This document shows positions 1-15,654 of a DNA stretch of 64,000 bases, piece by piece (the first letter of the stretch is position 1; every line of letters starts with the position of its first letter). This stretch comes from Cacajao melanocephalus (lineage: Eukaryota > Chordata > Mammalia > Primates > Pitheciidae). The position numbers and the translations under genes are program-made. The DNA is taken from assembly GCA_963573385.1 (NCBI GenBank), contig CAUYLG010051905.1:1-64000 (forward strand), given 5' to 3'. The notes under the pieces are model-generated. The model ran no database searches. It worked only from the letters and a program-made list of their open reading frames with translations, and was not told where the DNA came from.

Positions 1-70
1 GATCCCCTGTAGGAGGAGAGGCATTCTGATTTCGGGTGTTCTCAGCCTTTTTGCACTGGTTTCTTCCCAT
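1..70 (-). pseudogene. L1 ORF1 N-terminus (partial)
   Basis: The start codon is at 70-68 on the minus strand and 23 codons remain open to the window edge. The peptide begins MGRNQCKKAENTRNQ, resembling the N-terminus of older primate L1 ORF1p (RNA-binding nucleic acid chaperone). Only the disordered leader is present, so activity cannot be judged. An element of this age is expected to be dead. Confidence 0.6.
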
Positions 71-540
71 TTTTGTGGATTTATCCACCTGTTGTCTTTG
101 TAATTGCTGACTTTCAGATTGGGTCTGAGTGGACATCCGGCTTGTTGGTGATGAAGTTTTTTCTGTTTTTTAGTTTTCCTTTGGTGGACGCCCTTTCCCC
201 ACAGAGCTTGGCCTTCCCGGGTTCAGCTGTGCTTACTGTGAAACTCTCAGTCCTCAGCGCTTTCAATTGCTGTTCTCCTTGTGGGGATGGGACCAGCCAA
301 GCCCGACTCAAAGGGCACCCAGTCCCATATACTCTGCACTGAGAAGCGCCGCGCCACGCTGCGCTGGCCGAAAGAGTCGTGCTGGCGACCCGTGTGGCTC
401 CTCCACTGGGTAGCTCCCAGTTTGTGGACAACAGAAATTTGTCTGAAATTGCGGCGTTCACTTGCTCTCTGCGCTTTCACTGGGAGCTACAATCCTGAGC
501 TATTGCTAATCGGCCATCTTGGATCTCTCTCCTGAGGAGA
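1..540 (-). mobile_element. L1 5' end: 5'UTR plus start of ORF1 (truncated by window edge)
   Basis: Read on the minus strand, the element opens near 520-540 with a segment containing CCAAGATGGCC, typical of primate L1 5' ends. A CpG-rich 5'UTR of about 460 bp follows, then an ATG at 70. The downstream peptide matches the L1 ORF1 N-terminus in style. The short UTR and the MGRN start suggest an older L1PB/L1MA-type copy rather than a young L1PA. The rest lies outside the window to the left. Confidence 0.82.
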
Positions 541-990
541 TCATTTTTAAACACTTCCCTTGTCTTATGCCACGAAACTATCTTCTGTAAAATTTACAAA
601 ATGAAAACAATAATAATAATAATGTCTAAAACAGAAATGTAAACCATGAATTTTTTTTTTTTACTGAACTTTAAATTCATAATTGTTCAGGTAAAGGAAT
701 ATAAATAATTCTAAATAAATAGAGATTATAGAGCAAAAAAATAGAAAAAAATGAATTAATAGTCTAAGTATATTAGTGCATTTTTTGAGAAAAGGGAGAA
801 ATATTATATCTACATATCAGTCTGTTGCAGTAATAAATAATAACATTACAATGTTTTGCTTTTCACCTTGAGCTATAACTTCTGCAAATTTGTCAGTGAC
901 TTTGTCAAAATTGATATTTGCATACTTATATTCAGTAGGTAATATAGTCAGACTTATCTTTTCCCTTTGTTGATTAAAGAACACTTTTAA
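541..990. other. AT-rich sequence, nothing recognised
   Basis: A-rich and T-rich runs with a short AAT repeat near 607-623. No gene or confident repeat is seen. Confidence 0.5.
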
Positions 991-1127
991 TGGGGCTCAG
1001 TGGCTCACACCAGCAATCCCAGCACTTTGGGAGGCCAAGGAAGGAGGATCGCTTGAGCCCAGGAGTTTAAAATTAGCCTGGGCAATACAGCAAGTTCCTG
1101 TCTCAAAAAACAAACAAACAAAACCCT
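991..1127 (+). mobile_element. Alu left-monomer fossil (FLAM-like)
   Basis: A single Alu-type arm with the GGCTCAGTGGCTCACACC start, the cagcactttgggaggcc box and a CAAACAAA tail. There is no second arm, so it is a 7SL-derived monomer or a truncated Alu. Confidence 0.8.
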
Positions 1128-1399
1128 AAAAAATTAAGAATGCTTTTAGTAAACTTTAGTTTTGAATGTTTCTTTTATATGAAGCAAAATATAACAATAG
1201 GAAAGGTTTTAAACATGATTTTGGCAGAAATTCATAAAAACCCCATTTTACAATAAATCCCATGTCTTTGTTCCTTCAGGATCAATTCTAATGGCTTTTA
1301 AATGTTTCTTTAGTAGAAAAAAAATTACAAAAATTTCAAGTGAGCACTCAGGATGACAGGATTGAAGTATCTCAAACTCGATTTTTTTGTCTTTATAAT

Positions 1400-1766
1400 C
1401 GCTATGGTTTGAATGTTTTTCCCAAATTTCATGTGTTGAGAAATTAATCCCTAAAGTAACATGTTGGTGGTGTTTGAAGGTGGGATCTTTGGGAGCTACT
1501 TAGGGTTAGCTCCTATCGAGGATGGGACCCTATGATAGGATGGTGGCTTTATAAGAAGAGAAAGAGAGAGTTGAGCTGGCATACTGTTGTCCTCTTGATA
1601 TATGATATCCTCTGTACATGCAGCAAACAGGACCTCACTAGATGCCAGAAACTTGATGTTGGGCTTCCTAGCCTCCAGAATTGTAGGAAATAAATTTATT
1701 TTCTTTATAAGTTACCCAGTCTGTGGTATGCTGTCATAGCAACAGAAAATGAGCTAAGCAAAATAT
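1400..1766 (+). mobile_element. MLT1-type LTR (5' LTR of a MaLR element)
   Basis: It contains the landmarks of an MLT1 LTR in order: ctatggtttgaatg at the start, a GGCTTTATAAGAAGAG TATA-like box, the gccagaaacttgatgttgg block and a near-terminal GGAAATAAATT polyadenylation region. It pairs with a second LTR at 3795-4131 in the same orientation, so it is the upstream LTR of a full-structure element. Confidence 0.85.
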
Positions 1767-2227
1767 TGTTACCAGAAGTGGGATTCTTACTATAACAAAT
1801 ATCTGAATTGTGGAATGGCTTTGGAATTGGGTAATGAGTAGAGGCTGGAATAATTTAGAGGAGTGGGTTAAAAATAAGCCTGTGTTGCCAAGAATAGAGC
1901 ATTAAGGGTGATTCTGCTGATGGCTCAGAAGAATAGAAGACCAGGGAAAGTCTGGAACTTCTTAGAGATTGCTTGAGTGGTCATGGCCAGAATGTTGAAA
2001 GATAGTAAAGGTCTGAGATGGAACTAAAGAACAAGGCATTGAAAAACTGAAGCAAAGACTATTATAAAGTAGCAAAAATCTTGGCTGAAGTGTGTTTGTG
2101 CTTTATGGAAGGCAGAATTTAAGAGTGACAAATTAGACTATTTAGCAGAAGAACTATCTCAGCAGCAAAGCATTCAGGCTGCTGCACAGCTACTTTTAAC
2201 TGCTTATAGTAAAGTAGGAGAGAAAAG

Positions 2228-2228
<1 letters not shown>

Positions 2229-2298
<70 letters not shown>

Positions 2299-2350
2299 GC
2301 AAACAGGACCTCACTAGATGACAGCAACTATAGATACCTATATATCTATA
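2229..2350. repeat. TA/TG microsatellite plus displaced LTR fragment, forming the tail of the adjacent Alu
   Basis: (TA)n(TG)n(TA)n runs from 2229 to about 2293. Then 2294-2330 repeats 1618-1654 of the upstream MLT1 LTR with a 27-bp exact core. More TA-rich sequence and the Alu poly-T follow. The whole block lies between candidate 8-bp target-site duplications (agaaaaga, 2221-2228 and 2647-2654), so it belongs to the Alu insertion tail. Confidence 0.65.
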
Positions 2351-2645
2351 TTTTTTTCCTTTTGAGATGGAGTCTAGCTCTGTTGCCCAGGCTGGGGTTC
2401 AGTGTTGCTATCTCGGCTCGCTGCAACCTCCACCTCCTGGGTTCAAGAAATTCCCCTGCCTCAGCCTCCCGATTAGCTAGGATTACAGGCATGCACCACC
2501 ATCTCTGGCTAACTTTTGTATTTTTAGTAGAGATGGGGTTTTGCCATGTTGACCAGGCTAGCCTTGAACTCTTTACCTCAAGTGATCCACCTGCCTTGGT
2601 TTTCCAAAGTGCTAGGATTACAGGTGTGAGCCACCGTGCCCTGCC
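2351..2645 (-). mobile_element. Full-length Alu (S-like)
   Basis: Poly-T, then both Alu arms in antisense, ending gccaccgtgccctgcc. It sits inside MaLR internal sequence, which resumes directly after it. Confidence 0.93.
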
Positions 2646-3794
2646 AAGAAAAGAGATTATTTAAAGACAGAACTTATAATTAAAAAGAAAGCAGAGTGGA
2701 AAGCCTTGGAAAATTTGCAGCCTGGCCATGTAGTAGAGAATGACATTATTTTCAGCAGAGAAATACTAGAGTGTGATCAAGCGACTGCTTGAGATTAGTA
2801 TGGGTAGAATAGAACCAGAGGCTATTCATTAGGATAATGGTAGAAGAACCTGACAGTATTTCAGAGATCTTTCAGGCTGCCCCTCCCATCACCGTCCTGG
2901 AGCTCTAGGAAGGCAAAATGGTTTCATTGGACAGGTTACTGCCCAGTGCCACTTCCAGTCTCTGTTACCTGCATTTCATTGCAGTGCTTCTTGGCCACCT
3001 CAGCTGTGGCTCAAATGGCTCCAAGTGTGACTGCACCAGCCACTCCTGAAGGTACAGTTGCAAACCTTTATGGTATCCACCTGGTGCTAATTCTGTAGGT
3101 GCACAGAATGCAAGAGCTGTGGAGGCATGGCTTCCTTCACTTGGATTTCAAAGGATGTCATAAACAGCCTGGGGACACAGGCAGAGACTTGCCACAGGAG
3201 CAGAGACACCACAGAATGCAACCCACTGCAGCAATGCTTAGTGGAGCTGCAGGGGCAGGACCACCCGTAAAACCCCAGACTAGAGCTACCAGTGTGCAGT
3301 GCCAGGCTGGGAGAATTCCGTGAGACTTCAACCTGTGAAAACAGCTGCTTGAGCTGAGTCCAGCAAAGCCATGAGGGTGGTGCTGCCGAGGGTTTGAAAG
3401 TCTAAACCCACAGTGTTTCTAGGAGGTGGCATATGGAGGAAAAGCGTTTAGCCTGTTGTCTTTCCTTTGGGGTTTTAGAATTACTTGAGACTAGTTATTC
3501 CTTTTTTTCTTTCCTCTTTCTCCCTTTTGGAATGGGAATGTCTATGCTATGCCTGTCCCACCATTAGATTTTGGAAGTAGATAACTTGTTTTGATTTTAC
3601 AGGCTCATAGCTGGAGGAAATTTGCCATGGGATGAATTGTGCCTTGAGTCTCACCCATGTCTGATGAAAATGAGACTCTGGACTTTAGATTTTTGAACCG
3701 GTGCTGGAATGGTTTAAGATTTGGGGATATTGGAATGGAATAAATGTATTCTGCATGCAAGAAAGGCATAAATTTCAGGGGCCAAGGGCTAAAT

Positions 3795-4131
3795 GCGATG
3801 GTTTGAATGTGTCTGCAAAAATTCATGTGTTGGAAACTTAATCCTCAAATTCATATGTGGATGGTATTTGGAGGGAGGGCCTTTGGAAGGTAATTAGGGT
3901 TAGATAGGATCACCAGGGTGGGGTCCCCGTGATGCAACCGGTGGCTTTATAAGAAGAGAAAGGAGACCTGAACTGGCAAGCTCTTGATCTCTTGCTATGT
4001 GATGCCTTCTGCTATAGTATGATGCAGCAAAAAAGGCCCTCACCGGATGCTAGCACCTTGATATTGGACTTCGCAGCCTATAGAACTTTAATAAATAAAT
4101 TCCTTTACCCAGTCTATTCTGTTATAGCTAA
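3795..4131 (+). mobile_element. MLT1-type LTR (3' LTR of the MaLR element)
   Basis: Homologous to the LTR at 1400-1766: the same gatggtttgaatgtgt start, the shared ggctttataagaagagaaa box and a terminal AATAAATAAATTCC polyA region. The two LTRs differ considerably, consistent with an ancient insertion. Confidence 0.85.
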
Positions 4132-8621
<4,490 letters not shown>

Positions 8622-8632
8622 AAAATAGTTCT

Positions 8633-8936
<304 letters not shown>

Positions 8937-8945
8937 AAATAGTTC

Positions 8946-9655
8946 AATGTCAAAGATACCAGCTTTGCGTGCCTCCCCTTTCTGACCCCAGTCTTCTTTC
9001 TTTTTCATCACAGACTGTATTCTCTTCTCCCTTTCCTCCCCTCAATTTCCTTCTTGCTTTCCAAAATCATTTATTGAGTGAGAGCTTAGTATGTGACAGG
9101 TGGGACATCTGGGGATTCAGAGATTAATATGACCTGTTTACAGCCTTGGAAGAGCCCCCTGTAGGTACAGGTGTGTCCTCTCTAATCTACTGGTACTAAG
9201 TTCCTGGAGTACTGAATTGGTAAGAAAGAGTACCAAGATCTATTAGTGATTTCTACCTATGGCCTGCCTTGTCGACAGAATAGTTGACACACATGTCGTG
9301 CCTTTGCTAACCCTTAGTCCAAGACAGCCACAGCTTTTTCTAGCTCCATTTTTTTTTCCCTAGCCAGTCTCTCAAGCTGAGAACTTTAAAGGATTCTTTA
9401 TCATTCTAGAACACTTCACCTTATATTTCCACCAAGTGCCTAGCCAATCAATCCCTAAATCATGTTCACCATTACCAATTAATTTCTCTCTCTCTCTCTT
9501 TTTTTCTAGGCTACCAAGCCGTGATGGAGAAAAACATGAAACCGTTGATTCAGTTCATTGCAAATTCATTCTACCAAACCTTAGCTGGTTCTTGTTGCTG
9601 CTTGGTAGTCTTTGTATTCATCTCTTGGAGACTCACTGATTAGTTTCCTACACTG
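8946..9655. other. Mixed unique and old repeat sequence
   Basis: 9060-9170 contains a mammalian-wide motif (tttattgagtgagagc, then tggggattcag) seen in several degraded copies elsewhere in the window; the family is not assigned. A strong pyrimidine-AG lies at 9486-9510, followed by an open frame of about 43 codons. No exon is claimed. Confidence 0.4.
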
Positions 9656-9659
9656 GTGG

Positions 9660-9900
9660 TCTAAAAGCTTTCTTCATATTTTTGAAACTCACGTTTGATC
9701 TCCCCTTCCCCTTGCACTCAGAAGATGATCTTGCTTTCTGCTTTACTAAGAAGTTGAAAGTCATCTGCAATTTCCTTCAACTTTCTACTCCTATCCTGTT
9801 TTCTAGTTTCCTTCATTTCTTGCTTCCTTTGCTTTTTTGTTTCGGGAGAAGAAACACCCTCTTATTTCTAGGTTGAACACAACTTCTACAGGACTTTTTT
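9660..9900 (+). mobile_element. L2 internal fragment (probable)
   Basis: The tract ctcagaagatgatcttgctttctgctttactaag and its pyrimidine-rich surroundings resemble the L2 ORF2 region in sense orientation. It is degraded. Confidence 0.45.
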
Positions 9901-9918
9901 CTGTAAATTGTACTTTCT

Positions 9919-10247
9919 TTTTTCTTTCCTTTTTTTTTTTTTTTTTTTTTTTTTTTGAGAAAAAACATTGATATGTTGCCCAGCCTGGTGGGCAGTGGTG
10001 TGATCTCGGCTCACTGCAACCTCCACCTCCTGCGTTCAAGCAATTCTCCTGCCTTAGGTCCTGAGAAGGTGGGATTACAGGCAGCTGCCACCATGCCCGG
10101 CTAATTTTTGTATTTTTAGTAGACATGGGGTTTCACCATGTTCACCAGGCTGGTCTTGAACTCCTGACCTCAGGTGATCAGCCCCCCTCCACCCACTTTG
10201 GCCTCCCAGGGTGCTGGGATTACAGACGTGAGCCACCACACCTGGCC
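9919..10247 (-). mobile_element. Full-length Alu with long poly-T
   Basis: About 26 T residues, then antisense Alu. Near-perfect 12-bp target-site duplications attgtac(t/c)ttct lie at 9907-9918 and 10250-10261. Confidence 0.95.
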
Positions 10248-10261
10248 GGATTGTACCTTCT

Positions 10262-10654
10262 GTTCCTTAAAATCCTAAACTCTCTTGTTGGAGGTTCTTT
10301 AATTTGGAGAAAGTAATAAATAAAGCACAGGATTAAAAAGACAAATATGCATGTTTCCAAAGTCCAGAACTGACTGTTAATATTATCATACACTGGCTTA
10401 TCTTTTCTCTAATAAAAAAGTTACAAGTTGAAGTTTTCTTTGACCTACATTTTTAGTCCTCTTGCCACATTTCCTCCCTCAAAGCAACCCTATATAATAT
10501 CTGCATGTATTCTTTGAGGCCATTAAAGAATACATTTATGTACACAAATGCATAATAAAATATGTGATTGTTTAGTGGGTAATTTAAAAATTCACATATT
10601 TAATATTCACAGTCTGTTTTGTGATGTTTCTGTCTTCTATCCATGCTAGTATTT
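10262..10654. other. AT-rich unique stretch
   Basis: Nothing recognised between the Alu and the L2 3' end. Confidence 0.45.
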
Positions 10655-10763
10655 GTAGATCTATTTGTTAGTTCCCTGAGGGCAGGGACTTTGTCTTGCT
10701 CATTGCTGAATCCCCAGCACCTAGAATAGCATTTGGCATATAGTAAACACTCAATATATATTT
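10655..10763 (+). mobile_element. L2 3' end
   Basis: It carries the L2 3'UTR hallmark (ccctgagggcagggactttgtct, ccccagcacctagaatag, ggcatatagtaaacactca). The normal L2 tail is replaced by an Alu inserted at 10764. Confidence 0.8.
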
Positions 10764-11087
10764 CTTTCTTCTTCTTCTTCTTCTTCTTTTATTTTTTTGG
10801 AGACAGGGTCTCACTCTGTCTCCCAGGCTGGCACGTAGTGGCACCATCACTGCTCAGTGCAACCTCCTCCTCCCAGGCTAAAGTAATCCTCCCACCTCAG
10901 CCTCCCAAGTGGCTGGGACTACAGGTGTTTACCACCTCACCTGGATAATATTTGTTTTTTGTTTTTTTTTTTTGGTAGAGAGGGGGTTTTACCATGTTGC
11001 CCAGACTGGTCTCCTTTGCTCAAGTGATCCTCCTGCCTCAGCCTCCCAAAAAGTGCTGGGACTATAGATGTGAACCACTATACCAGC
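10764..11087 (-). mobile_element. Alu (J-like) with CTT-rich tail
   Basis: (CTT)n at 10764-10790 and poly-T, then a diverged antisense Alu with an internal GTTTTTTTTTTTT middle region. Candidate target-site duplications are caatatata(t) at 10752 and caatatacat at 11088. Confidence 0.9.
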
Positions 11088-11164
11088 CAATATACATATA
11101 TATTTATATTTTACATATTTATATTATTTTATATTTATATCTATAAATATATATATTCTTGAGT

Positions 11165-11560
11165 TAATATAGTTCATTTTTAGTTGCTGTGTAGTAATCA
11201 ACTGTATGATTATTCCACATATCACATTTTATTTGTTCTTTCTACTACCAGCGGACAATTTGTGCTTTCTCAATTTCCATGCTTCTTATTACAAATAATA
11301 TAATGGAACAGCCTTGTACAATTCTCCTGTTCCTGCTCTTGAGTTGTATCAGAGTTGGAATTGCCAGGTTGTCGCAAATAAGCTTTAAACTAGATTTAGC
11401 CAAATTACTCTTCAAAGTTTCCTGGTTTTAAAATATGTTCAAGGATTTCTCTCCATATTTCTTTTTCCCTTTGAGTGTTGTATACCATGAAGCAACAGTT
11501 TTATTCGTTCTTTCAGCGTTTTAACTTTTCAAAATGATAATCTACGGTCTTAGGATCTTC
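11165..11560 (-). mobile_element. Degraded L1M fragment (tentative)
   Basis: Features such as agttgctgtgtagtaatcaac, attacaaataatataatggaac and agttggaattgccaggtt look like the antisense L1M ORF2 end/3'UTR, but divergence is high. Confidence 0.4.
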
Positions 11561-12139
11561 CTGCCTGATGCTTGAAAGAACTAACTTTTCACTTTTAAGT
11601 TATATTAGCCAGCATCCCCTTATAAAGATAATTAATATATACATGTGTATCTGAGAAAACTATCACTTTGACCATAAAATTATTTAAACAGAATTTGACT
11701 ACTATAATGTTGCTTTTATGTAACTAATTGCAAACCATTCTGTTCTATTTATTACTACTTAAATATGTATCTTTGTAAATAAACTTTAAGATCTTCAAGG
11801 GCATAGGTTGTGTCTTATTCAACTTCTTATGCCCATAGCACCTAGGACTTAATGAATGGCATACTTGTACGGAAAAATTCTAACAATTTATATTTATAAA
11901 TTCTTTTTACCTCCTAATAAAAGTTAATTCAATATCATTTTTAAAAAGTTAATTTCAGAAGATCATCCTAAGTGGACGTTCTGTACTTTGGCTGATGGTC
12001 TTCAAACTGCCGCACATGTAACCCTCAGAGGCATAGAAGATGTTTCACGGAGTACCAAGGCATAAAGAGTTTTCAGGGAGCCAGTTTGCGGTTGATCTTC
12101 AACTTCCACGCTTTCCCTTTCCTACATTTATTGATTTTC
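11561..12139. other. Mostly unassigned; possible L2 remnant at 11770-11880
   Basis: The sub-tract agatcttcaagggcataggttgtgtctt with gcccatagcacctagga resembles an L2 3' end in sense. The remainder is unassigned. Confidence 0.4.
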
Positions 12140-12860
12140 TTTCTTCTTTTTCTAACTGTATGATTCCATTTATAGAAAGTACAAAACTATGTAAAACAGA
12201 GGTGCTGGTTATGTCTGTGTCCTGGCCTAGATGTATTCAACTGTACAAAATTCATCAAGTCATCTATTTGTTATATGAATGTGCATATTAAACTTCGATA
12301 ATGAGTTTAAAATGTTTTGCTAGAAATCAGAATTGGAAAACTTTAAGTATTAGATATCTTTGTTTTATAAGCCGTGGGGGAAACTGATATTCTTATACAT
12401 GATTAATAGGAGTTAAAAATGGTACAGCCTTTATGGAGGGGATTTGGCAAACTCATCAAAATTACACATTTGTTTGCCATTTGCCCCCTTGACCCAGCAA
12501 TCCCAATTAAGAAAGTGTATCCTAAAGCTGTGCTTGCATATGGAACTGATGTATATTTAAGGTGATCCATTGCAGCATTATTTATAATGGCAGAACACTG
12601 GGAACAACACATAAAGTCATCAGCAGCTACTTAAACTCTGGTACATCCACACAGTAGAATATGATGGAACTGTTAAAAAGAAGGAAGAAGTTCTCTATGT
12701 GTTGATGTGGGAAAATCTTTTGGATATATTATTAAGGTAAAAAAACAAGGTACAGAACAATGTATATAATACGATCTTTTTATGAGAAAATGTGAAAAAT
12801 ACTTGTTTATTTTTACAAAGATAAATATTTATTTTATAAAGATAGAATTATTTTATTTTT
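12140..12860 (+). mobile_element. L1M 3' region fragments
   Basis: 12340-12860 follows the sense L1M ORF2 C-terminal region (ccttgacccagcaatccca, cattgcagcattatttataatggc, cacacagtagaatatgatgg). 12150-12310 resembles a 3'UTR end (gtatgattccatttata). The order suggests two pieces or a rearranged copy. Confidence 0.65.
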
Positions 12861-12883
12861 ATAAAGAAATCCTAGGATAGCAA

Positions 12884-12885
<2 letters not shown>

Positions 12886-12939
<54 letters not shown>

Positions 12940-12964
12940 ATATATATGTATATATATGTATGTG

Positions 12965-13008
<44 letters not shown>
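12886..13008. repeat. Compound (TA)n(TG)n microsatellite
   Basis: About 120 nt of alternating purine-pyrimidine: long TA, then TG, mixed TATG, and a long final TG run. It abuts a truncated Alu, so it may derive from that Alu's tail. Likely length-polymorphic. Confidence 0.95.
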
Positions 13009-13009
<1 letters not shown>

Positions 13010-13019
13010 CTTTGAGTTG

Positions 13020-13249
13020 GCTCCTGGATCTTTTTGACCTCCACCTTCTGAGTTCAAGTTATTCTCCTGCCTCAGCCTCCTGAGTAGCCTGACCAGTGTA
13101 CCACCACACCCAGCTGATTTTTGTATTTTTAGTAGAGATGGGTTTTCACCATGTTGGCCAGACTGGTCTCAACTCCTGACCTAAGGTGATCCACCTGCCT
13201 TGGCCTCTCAAAGTGCTGGGATTATAGGCATGAGCTACCACACCCGGCC
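13020..13249 (-). mobile_element. Alu, 3'-part missing
   Basis: Antisense Alu that starts abruptly from the microsatellite at about gacctccaccttctgag, so about 50-60 bp of the 3' arm are lost. It ends cacacccggcc. Confidence 0.9.
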
Positions 13250-13271
13250 ATGCTATCTCCTAAGAAGTTAT

Positions 13272-13575
<304 letters not shown>

Positions 13576-13654
13576 TTAAATGTATTCATTGCAGCTTTAG
13601 CTTTAGCATAGCAACTTTAGCTCAGGTATGATCCAAGGGCTTTATTCTAGAAGA

Positions 13655-13850
13655 GCCTTACCCAGTAAGGTAGCTGCTAACTACACGTGATTATTTAAAT
13701 TTAATTAAAATCATATTAAAAAACTAGTTTCATAGTCATATTAACCAAGTTTCAAGTAGTCAACAGTCACAGGTGACTACTGGCTACTATATGGAAGAGT
13801 GTATATTATAAAACATTTCTGTCATTGCAGAAAGTTCAGTTGGGCAGAAC
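13655..13850. mobile_element. Ancient MER-type (DNA-transposon-like) repeat, family uncertain
   Basis: Contains gtagctgctaactacacgtgattattta and gtgactactggctactat, followed by aaaacatttctgtcattgcagaaagttc and gggcagaac. The same layout recurs at 57791-57955. The end-to-end symmetry suggests a non-autonomous DNA transposon. Confidence 0.5.
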
Positions 13851-13964
13851 TAATCTAGAAGCCATAAATATCTCTGAAAGAGGCAACACAACTCCTTGAC
13901 TTTTGTGATGCTTCTGATGAACCTTGATGATGGTGTGATGATGAAAGTTGTAATAATAAAAAAC

Positions 13965-14205
13965 TAGTGCCGTTTGTCTTTTATAATACGCCAGGCATTG
14001 TGCTAATCTCCTTTCATAAACATCTCATTTTTCCTCTCATCAACATTGTGCCATATATATTATGTATTCTCACTTTACAATTGAGGAAACTGAAGATTCC
14101 CAGTGTCCAAGGTCACATAATTAGTATATACCAGAGCTGGGTTCAACACAAGTCTGTCTGACTCCAAAGCCCATGCTTTAAATTACTCTACCACATACCC
14201 TCTCT
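13965..14205 (+). mobile_element. MIR SINE
   Basis: Near full-length MIR with gccaggcattgtgctaatc, ctcactttacaattgaggaaactgaag, ccaaggtcacataattag, gagctgggttcaac and gactccaaagcccatgctttaaa in order. Confidence 0.85.
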
Positions 14206-14391
14206 TATTAGACATCAGAGATGACATAACTTATGGAAAATGAAGTTATAGATGTAAAACATAACCTCTCCCGCCTGTGACTGTCTTCAGTTAAAACAGC
14301 CTCAGATGAGGTAACTCAAACCTCTCTTTTTGAGTATAAAGGAATATCTTAAAAGTAATACTGACATAAAAGAAGAATGCGGTTTCATTCT

Positions 14392-14702
14392 TTATTTTTA
14401 TTTATTGATGTAGTTTTAAAGATACAGTCTTGCTCTGTCACCCAGACTGAAGTGCAGTGGCATAATCATAGCTCACTGCAGCCTCAAACTCCTGGGCTCA
14501 AGTGATCCTCCTGCCTCAGCCTCCCAAGTAGCTGGGAGTACAGGCACATACTGCCATACCTGGCTAATTTTTGTGTTGTTTTTTCCAGAGATGAAGTTTT
14601 GCCATGTTGCCCAGGTTAATCTCGAACTCCTGGGCTCAAGAGATTCTCTCACCTCGGCCTCCCGAAGTGCTGCAATTACAGATGTGAGCCATCACACCTA
14701 CC
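14392..14702 (-). mobile_element. Full-length Alu (J-like)
   Basis: Antisense Alu with J-type features (cctcaaactcctgggctcaa). Candidate duplication tttcatt(c/t)ttt on both sides. Confidence 0.92.
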
Positions 14703-14944
14703 CAATTTCATTTTTTAAAAGGCTCAAAACTTGTTATAAAATGCAGCTGGCCTGAGGCATCCCTCCTTTGCAATGTTATCTATTAACATTAGACTATATA
14801 GCATAGTGATTAATGACTTGTATTCTGGTGTTAGATAGGGCTCCCTTTGCCAGCTCTAATTTTGTGCTCGAGCAAATTCTTTACTAGACAAATGCATTAT
14901 CTTATAACGTGGGAATAAAAGTTATACTTACCACATTGTATCCC

Positions 14945-15062
14945 CAAAGAGCTTTTGAAACATAATCTCCAGACCAATTAAATAAGAATCTCTGGAGAGA
15001 AGACCCAATATCAGTATTTTTTTAAACAAAATCCCCAAATGATTTTAGTGTGCATTTAGTAC
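14945..15062 (+). mobile_element. MER5-like hAT relic
   Basis: gagcttttgaaacat, ccagaccaattaaataagaatctctgg and atcagtattttttt follow the MER5A order. Confidence 0.65.
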
Positions 15063-15355
15063 TGTCAGTAACTTAGGTTGATGGTGTTTAAGGTCACTTC
15101 CAACTCTCAGCATCTCTGATAGAAGCCCTTGGGCAAAAAATCCTTCAACTTCTGGTTTCCTACCTACAAATGTTTCTTTATGGGCAATTGAGGACTCATT
15201 TTCCTTACAAAGCTTAAGGCTTGTACTCACACGTGTGTCCTGCCTTATTGAAGATCCAGTTCTAGCAACTACCTCTCTCCCAAAGTCTTCATTCTTCTTA
15301 TTTTCTAGGGCTTCCTTCTCCCAGCAAATAAATGTATTCAAGCTATTCTCATCTT

Positions 15356-15397
<42 letters not shown>

Positions 15398-15654
15398 TTC
15401 CTGAAGCTGTGTCTCCCTGATTACTAACAGATGAAGTATTGGTACATGCTACGGTTCATAGTTCAGCTTCAAGAAAAAGCTGTCTTCACCTGCTGTCTTC
15501 ACATCCCAGGTCTGATTTAATCTGCAACCTGCCGCAGCCTAGCACCGCTCCTGTCCCCATGACGCTGCCCTCAGTGTTGTCATTAAGAGCCTCCTCTTTA
15601 TCGTTCTCACCTAACAAGACACTGCTAACCTCACATCCTCTCATTAAAAAAATA
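15063..15654. other. Unassigned stretch with (CA)n at 15356-15396
   Basis: A perfect CA repeat of about 20 units lies inside otherwise unassigned DNA. A 98-codon minus frame (15045-15341) has no splice, homology or polyA support. Confidence 0.6.

Larger units (their letters stand above)
1767..3794 (+). mobile_element. MaLR internal region (non-coding relic)
   Basis: Sequence between the two MLT1 LTRs. It begins just after the LTR with gttaccagaagtggg, the classical start of MaLR internal DNA, and keeps recognisable blocks such as ggctttggaattgggtaatg. No long open frame survives. It is interrupted at 2229-2645 by an Alu with a complex tail. Confidence 0.8.

Noticed and set aside
2242..2664. 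140-codon plus frame
   Set aside because: It is made of the TG/TA microsatellite and the antisense Alu; not a gene.
9486..9639. Strong pyrimidine-AG followed by an open frame
   Set aside because: Pyrimidine tract is a CT microsatellite; no donor, and L2-like sequence follows.
12859..13057. Two Tyr/Ile/His/Thr-repeat frames
   Set aside because: Translation of the TA/TG microsatellite.
15045..15341. 98-codon minus frame
   Set aside because: Length expected by chance; no splice or polyA support, and it overlaps a probable MER5 relic at its end.
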